From contig CAXKWD010000005.1 in the NCBI GenBank assembly GCA_964059195.1, positions 144,671,686 to 144,735,685 on the forward strand: a DNA stretch of 64,000 nucleotides, written 5' to 3'. Positions 58,325-64,000 of the stretch are shown here, in pieces. Position 1 is the stretch's first letter. Every line of letters begins with the position of its first letter. The notes below the pieces were generated by a model. That model worked only from the letters and a program-made list of their open reading frames with translations. It was not told where the DNA came from and ran no database searches. The position numbers and the translations under genes were made by a program. Origin of the DNA: Ectobius pallidus. Lineage: Eukaryota; Arthropoda; Insecta; Blattodea; Ectobiidae.

Positions 58325-58740
58325 GATGCAGTTCAGAAACTCTTATCTTCTGTTTCTTCTGCCCAGAAATCTAAAAATAAAAATTTAAAAGACAATTATC
58401 CTGCTGGTTGTATTATATGGATGTGAGACACGGTCACTTACTCTTCGCGAAGAACATAATCTGAGAGTATTCGAAAACAGGGTGCTTAGGAAAATATTTG
58501 GGCCTAAGAGAGATGAAAATGGGGACTGGAGAAAACTGCATAACGACGAGCTTCATAACCTGTACTCGTCACCGGATGTAGTAAGGGTAATTGAACCACG
58601 GAGGATGAAATGGGCTGGATATGTTGCACGCATGGGGGAGGAAAGACATGTCTCAAAAGTATTGACTGGGAGACCCGAAGGGAAAAGATCACCTGGAAGA
58701 CCTAGACTTAGGTGGGAGGACAATATTAGAATATATTTTA
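58325..58740 (+). pseudogene. Non-LTR retrotransposon endonuclease-reverse transcriptase, C-terminal remnant
   Basis: From about 58400 one frame reads LYGCETRSLTLREEHNLRVF, ENRVLRKIFGPKRDENGDWR, LHNDELHNLYSSPDVV, RRMKWAGYVARMG and GRPRLRWEDNIR. This is the conserved C-terminal part of a widespread arthropod endonuclease-reverse transcriptase (RTE-type by my recollection). An in-frame TAA at about 58388 and shifted frames upstream show decay. Similarity ends near 58740; the rest of the open frame to 58910 is unrelated sequence. Only the 3' end survives, as with many 5'-truncated LINEs. Confidence 0.88.
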
Positions 58741-59654
58741 GAGTAGTATTTGAGAGGGATGGTTGGACATATCTTAGTTTTTCTTTTTGGATGCTAAATC
58801 TACTGTTCATAGAACTAGCCTACTTGTATGCGAAAGGAAAGTGGGAATTAGGCCTACTTTATTATATATGCATGTTTGTCTATTTAAATTTATTCATAAG
58901 TCATAATTAAAGAATTCAATAAAAGAACAATTTAGAAGATTATTACATGAAATTTAGTTCTCCTTTATTGAATGATCAACGAACTGTAACTATATTTTTA
59001 TCTTGTCTTTAATATAAATATTTTAACAGTTTATGAAGGATTTTTTTATGTGAAATATATAAATAAACTAGTACACTGTTAAATGAGAGTGGAAGTTTGT
59101 TTTAACAAAACTGAGGAAAAATTAGAAAAACACGAGACGAAGTGGATATTTGATATTAGACGTAGAGTTTTATCGCTTACTGTATCATTTTAATGTCTAC
59201 GTAAAACGTTAAAACATTTTATATGGAGTTCCTTAGTACAAAAATTTAAAACATTACATATTTTTAAACTATTATATTAAAAATGACTGTACGTTAGATA
59301 ATACGGACCATCGGTTAATCGAGGTGACATAGACAATCTTGGTATAAATGATTTAATAAAAGCTATTGTCATGTTTATATGACCAAAGAAGTCTTTTGAT
59401 CTTCATAAATGTTTTCCAGACATTATTACTTGCTGTCAGATGAAAGCCAGTGGAACTTACATTACAATCAATAATAGGTTTACTTAACTTTCACAGTAAG
59501 CCTATAGGGATAGGTTAAAATTGTATGAAATTGCATAATATTTGTAACAAACTATCGCTAATCTTGGATTTAGTTCTTGCGCCATATATATTTTTTAATA
59601 CAATTTTATTATACAAATACATAAATACAAATACAATAATATACAAGTGATAAA
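58741..59654. other. No gene recognised
   Basis: AT-rich. Nothing supported. Confidence 0.4.
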
Positions 59655-59687
59655 CACCCGAAAGAGCAGAATGCTCGGACTCGGGTG
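59655..59687. other. Compact two-stem hairpin
   Basis: CACCCGA (59655-59661) pairs with TCGGGTG (59681-59687), and inside it GAGCA (59664-59668) pairs with TGCTC (5972-76 of the same line, 59672-59676), with a GAA loop. A CA microsatellite follows at about 59720-59735. A hairpin next to a simple repeat is common at LINE 3' ends, but no LINE body was recognised. Confidence 0.6.
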
Positions 59688-60219
59688 CAGTTCAGTTTTA
59701 AAACGTACAGCAATATCATACACACACACACACATATACACATGCAAACATCACAAAACATAAACTATATTCTTAAAACATAAAATGCCATTACTGTTAA
59801 CATTTACTTATAAAATGCATCAAGAAAATAAGAACTATTTTAGAATAACTATTTTATAATATATCTTATTCTATTCTAAAAACTATTCACATTCGTGTTA
59901 TTTATATCTGGATGCGCTCTTAATACATTATTGTATAGTCTTACTACTTGTTTCTGTAGTATAGATTAAATATTTAATTAAGTACTTACTAATTTCTTTA
60001 CCATCTGTCCAACTGAAATAGAGAAATACTAGGAGGTGCCCGTGGCTTCACCACGATAATTCTTTTAAAAATTAAAAATTAAGAGTATAATAATTATTAA
60101 AGCATTGTATTTATTAACACTTTCACGCGAATCATTCATAAACTAAGCCATTAATAATTAATGAAACAGCTAAAATTCCTGCTTTAGAGTAAATTCCACG
60201 ACATGAAAGCGCCCCCTTT
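59688..60219. other. No gene recognised; CA microsatellite
   Basis: It contains a CA run at about 59720-59735 and, at 60032-60050, a GTGCCCGTGGCTTCACCACG motif similar to CCCCCGGCTTCGCCCGCC at about 60507-60524. Confidence 0.4.
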
Positions 60220-60258
60220 GAAAACTATATCAGAGTTGAAAACTCTGATATAGTTTTC
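60220..60258. other. Perfect 18-bp inverted repeat with 3-base loop
   Basis: GAAAACTATATCAGAGTT (60220-60237), loop GAA, then AACTCTGATATAGTTTTC (60241-60258). A third partial copy, AACTATATCAGAATC, lies at about 60283-60297. Near-palindromes of this length mutate quickly, so this one is probably young. Confidence 0.9.
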
Positions 60259-63200
60259 GAAAATAAATACACACACTACTCTAACTATATCAGAATCGAT
60301 TATGCAGTTCCAAAGAACCTGTGAACACATAATAGAGCATTGTTTCTCAGCTGTTTATTGACATGAATATGATGTGAATTTTATTTTATCAATTCAGTGT
60401 AATTTTCAGAAATTATATAATGTTTCAAGGGAAGGAATGATTTGTTTGGATTATTATTATCAGCGATATTTCAAGAGATAAAACCATCAATATTTTACAG
60501 CTGTTGCCCCCGGCTTCGCCCGCCATTATTCATTGAATCCAGGAGTTTTAAGAAAATTACACTGGTAGATTATTAAAAATGTTTGTGGTTCAGAGCTATG
60601 AAAATTGTAAGTAAAAATAAAATTAGAATATTTGTTCATTGTGTTCATTTCACTTAGGCCTTATATAATAAAGAAACGGTTTTCCTTCCTAATTTTGTAG
60701 TCGTCATGAAAGTTTAGACTGCGAGAGACGAACATCGCCGAGTATACCCGATGTCTCACGAAGCGGGCGAGCAAGCACGCTATTTAGGGCCGTTGAATTG
60801 TATAAGAGTAGATGATGTTGTGAAAATATACTCGAAGTTAAAATGTTAACATTGGAACTCGTTACATCACTGAGTTATTAGGTACATTCTGTTATAAAAG
60901 CGAAAGGGCTGTGCGTCACATTCGTTATTTTAAACCTATTGTTCACGTCATTTCCATTTCAGTTAATTACAGTTGTCACCTTTCTGCCTCCTTCACAAAA
61001 CAAATCAGAGTTTTCTCTTTTGATCATAGACTGTATTTTGCATTGAATCTACTTCTATTCTTCAATATTTTAATGTAAGAGTTTATTGATGTAATTATGT
61101 TTAGATTATATTCATAATCTATTATTCACAACGATGAATGTAGCTTTAGTTTGTAGATTGATAAACTCCTTAGTTGTTCTAGGGGTGAATATATGAATAG
61201 TTGAAAGACGAGTCTCCATATACCCCCGTAATTATAACCAATCCAAACACACCGAAAGCTTCTGAGATTCATGAAATATCATTTAGGCCTAATGTATGTT
61301 ATAAATGTTTATTTACATAAAATTTCATGTGTGAATATAATTAAAGAGGTCTACCAATTAACATTAGTGGAAATTATATAGGCACAAAATAATCATAACC
61401 AATTCGAGAACTATTGAGTTCAAATTAGGAATTGAAATGAAATTGTTACAGTATAGGCCTACTAATGAGAGGTTTAAAATTATGCCTGTGTGAAAGAATA
61501 AATGTAAAAAAAGCCAACTTGATGAGTAGGTGAACAATAATACTTGTAGGCTATATAATATTGAAAGATCACAATGTGTTTAAAGTTGTTACAGCTCAAA
61601 AATAGAAATGTAGTGTAAGCCTACCAATTCATGTTACGTGGACATTACGTAAGTTAAAAAGTTCATTAAAATAAGAACTCTTGTCCGTTCAAAGTGAAGA
61701 CTAGCGTCCAAATGTTCAAGTTAAAATAAAAAATAAAATGAAAACTATTAGTTGTAAGAATAAACCTGGATAGGCATAAGTCATTAAAATATATTAAATC
61801 AGTTATACTCATTACTTGTTGATCACTCAAAAAAATGTAATGAAATCAAGTAATTAAACACTGAAAAAACATCAATAATTAATTAGAAGTATTAAATATT
61901 CTATTTACTGAACTCTAGGGAATCATATTCAAAACTAAATGAGATAAATCTGTTTACATCGCTACTTGATACTGTCACACCCAGAATCCTGCGCGCTCCT
62001 CCAGATGACATTCTAGAGACAACGTGAGCAAACAGTTTGACGTCATCATGAACAAATGAATAATATTAGTAAACGTGAACTGTGTGTTGCATACCTCACG
62101 TGCTGTTGTTATTCGCATAAATGTCAAAACGTTTATTTCCAAAATGCTTTTAAAAAAGTAATCTAATATAATATTAAATGAGCTTGTGATTCCGAGTACA
62201 TCCAACGCACCTATTAACAAGACTGTATTCAATATTGTGGAATTAAATGAAGTTGGCCATGCTCGGTTGCTATCTTCATTCATTTGTTTACCATTAGCAG
62301 ATATATGATTTCGTTTTACATAGTGGATCGAAAGGGATCATGAATGCATGCATAAATGAGAAAACATTGAATAATTTGGATGCTAGCAACATTTTATGTT
62401 GTTTGTATGTGTAATCAGAACTCTATTTCGGGGCATTTTAGTGCAAACAGTTAGCTCAAGTTTGCCATTTGCATTTTTATAAGATATCGATTTTGTCATA
62501 AAATGTGAATGTAGCTGTTAGGGCCAAGGTTTCGATACTTTCCTTTAAAAATATGTCATACTCGTGTGCCAGAATATATAATTGGAAACGTTTGACACAC
62601 AGCATTTCTCAAGCGCTGTATGTCGTATGACAGTAAACATATAGGAAATACTTTAGAAGCAAAGAACATTTAATATTCAGTCTATACGTAGTGGACTTTT
62701 TAGCAGGCGTTTACAGAAAAATGTCTTCTTTGTTTTCTGAATTCTTTTTACGAGGTGCTGTTTACGAGAATGGTTTAACAATTTGAATGCCACGAAACCT
62801 TTCAAAGCTCGCGAGATCTCAGACTTGAAGCCTTGCAGGAAACTGACTGGCAATCGGAAACAAAAACGTCTTAAATTCTTGAACTTCGTACAAATGTAAA
62901 TTAATTTCATAAAAATAAACATAAAAATGAAGACGTAGATATCCTGCAATAAAGTATAAGTGAAGGTTGATGTGCATTTGTGAATGAAAACTCACAATAC
63001 CTGTAATTTGTTATTTTTGTGGTTGTTGAGAGTAACACTTAATAGTTACTAATGAAACAAGTGATACAAATTAGATTATATTTTGCGAATAGATTTGTTT
63101 GCGAAACGAGCCCTTAAGGTCGAGTACAGCAATCCTACGAGCAAAATAAAATCATTTTACCATGCATGTGTATCATACACTATTTTTGGACAGGCGATAA

Positions 63201-63370
63201 TATTTGTCAAATAATTTTAAATACGTACGCTGCAGCCATTTTGGGAGCCTTACAGCTGTTTGGAATCTTTCCTGCCATCTGGTATGCACTTGTGCAGACA
63301 GAGGTTATTGATTTTCTCCTACATGGCTGCCAATGTAAAGAATGGATGCTTTTCAGCTAACAGGTACGAC
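60259..63370. other. AT-rich region, no gene recognised
   Basis: Two minus-strand frames (61975-62283, 102 residues; 62677-62949, 90 residues) were examined. Neither shows a motif or splice context I can support. Two TAGGCCTA octamers lie at 61284 and 61454. Confidence 0.4.
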
Positions 63371-63450
63371 ATTTTTGCGACCACCGTGAGAAACTTCACA
63401 TTTAAAATGGCTTAATGAATTTTAACATTTTCAATTTTTATCAAACTGAG
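63371..63450 (+). repeat. Repeat family C, copy 2
   Basis: CGACCACCGT, CACATTTAAAATGGCTTAAT and the block ending ATCAAACTGA match 33796-33895. Right after ACTGA the sequence differs from the other copy, just before the fold-back element. Confidence 0.6.
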
Positions 63451-63464
63451 TCTATTATCATATT

Positions 63465-63690
63465 ATCTGAAGTGTCGAGTTTTGAGGACCGAAAACAGAA
63501 CAGCTGCTTCCTGATTGGTCGACTCCGCCCAACACGGGTTGGTATATATATCCCTTACATGTCAAAACTCGACACTTCAGATTCCCTGAGGATGGAGGCA
63601 GCGTCAGCCTCGGAAACGTTGGACCACAACAAACTTCTCACCTGGCTGCAAACCCGAGAAGATTTTCTATCAAATTTATTTATTTATTTA
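63465..63690 (+). mobile_element. Fold-back element F3 with promoter-like region and hammerhead-like core
   Basis: Perfect inverted arms of 21 bp at 63465-63485 and 63562-63582 (ATCTGAAGTGTCGAGTTTTG and complement). Between them are ATTGGTCG (CCAAT complement), CCGCCC and TATATATA. After the right arm comes CTGAGGA (63586-63592), a GAGGC/GCCTC stem and GAAAC (63613-63617). The order CCAAT, TATA, core matches the element at 47.1 kb on its minus strand. It ends in TTTA repeats near 63680. No firm TSD. Confidence 0.65.
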
Positions 63691-63699
63691 TTCCTTTAA

Positions 63700-64000
63700 T
63701 ACTTATTGGCCCCTGTTCTGGATTCCTATCAGAGGCCTCTATATGCTCTATACAATTTGCAACTTATTAATTTATAATTACATAGGTAATCTAAATTAAT
63801 TATAACTTAATCTAAAGAATATCAATATAAATAAAGAGAAAAATTTTAACAATTTAGGAATAAAAACAAAAATAATTGATAACTTAATAATAAACTAACT
63901 AGACTAACTACAGTAAGTTTCGGATCCGGGACTAAGACATGACAGCAGGCTCCCGATGAAATCTGTAGATGAAGAAAATTCTACGCACACCGATGCATAG
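63700..64000. other. AT-rich end of window, nothing recognised
   Basis: No gene or repeat boundary was identified before the window ends. Confidence 0.4.

Noticed and set aside
61975..62283. 102-codon minus-strand frame
   Set aside because: No recognised motif, no splice or promoter evidence, and no repeated copy in the window to test it; left as unassigned.
1..64000. Prokaryotic features (operons, ribosome-binding sites, CRISPR array)
   Set aside because: Nothing in composition, repeat structure or gene density fits a prokaryote. The tandem array has no spacer variation of the CRISPR kind.

Overview
The window looks like repeat-dense, AT-rich (roughly two-thirds A+T by eye) non-coding DNA from an animal nuclear genome, most likely an insect. 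The mixture of tRNA-derived SINEs, mariner-, Tc1- and hAT-like DNA transposons, an R1-clade LINE, an endonuclease-RT LINE remnant and the recurrent palindrome TAGGCCTA would fit a cockroach or a relative, but that placement is inference. There is no operon, no CRISPR array and no intact host gene. Two short stretches (12246-12533 and 15754-15881) look like possible terminal coding exons, and one decayed reading frame (10403-11182, minus) is unidentified.

Layout. 1-395: end of a dispersed repeat (family A). 737-6262: a 5.5-kb satellite array of about 48 monomers of about 114 bp, with diverged edges and duplicated multi-monomer blocks. 7.7-17 kb: tRNA-derived SINEs of several families, one decayed frame, two candidate exons and repeat family B. 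17.6-18.1 kb: a fold-back SINE with a target-site duplication (TSD). 20-24 kb: two hAT-like non-autonomous elements and the best copy of family A. 26-32 kb: short tandem repeats, a LINE scrap, an 8-bp-TSD MITE at 30.8 kb and a 474-bp fold-back element at 32.0 kb. 33.8-40 kb: repeat B+A, a SINE with a perfect 15-bp TSD, two more hAT-like elements, an E-box cluster and a 93-bp tandem repeat. 41-47.5 kb: mariner/Tc1 wreckage, a MITE nested in family A at a TA, a second fold-back SINE and a fold-back element with perfect 62-bp arms. 48.8-51 kb: a 5'-truncated R1-like LINE inserted in family A. 52-57 kb: two more hAT-like elements, a SINE and another fold-back. 58-64 kb: a LINE remnant, isolated hairpins and a fourth fold-back element.

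The most interesting signal is a set of fold-back elements at 32.0, 47.1, 56.7 and 63.5 kb. Each carries a hammerhead-like core (CUGANGA or CAGANGA, a short stem, then GAAA) next to inverted arms. Three of the four have 10-12 bp TSDs. The layout resembles Penelope-like retroelement termini. Two tRNA-derived SINE loci (17.6 and 43.9 kb) show the same fold-back layout with 10-12 bp TSDs. A second theme is at least six hAT-like non-autonomous elements sharing a GATT-containing terminal core and dense subterminal repeats.

Nothing here works together as a pathway; the window records nested transposition. All calls come from reading the sequence, without database searches.
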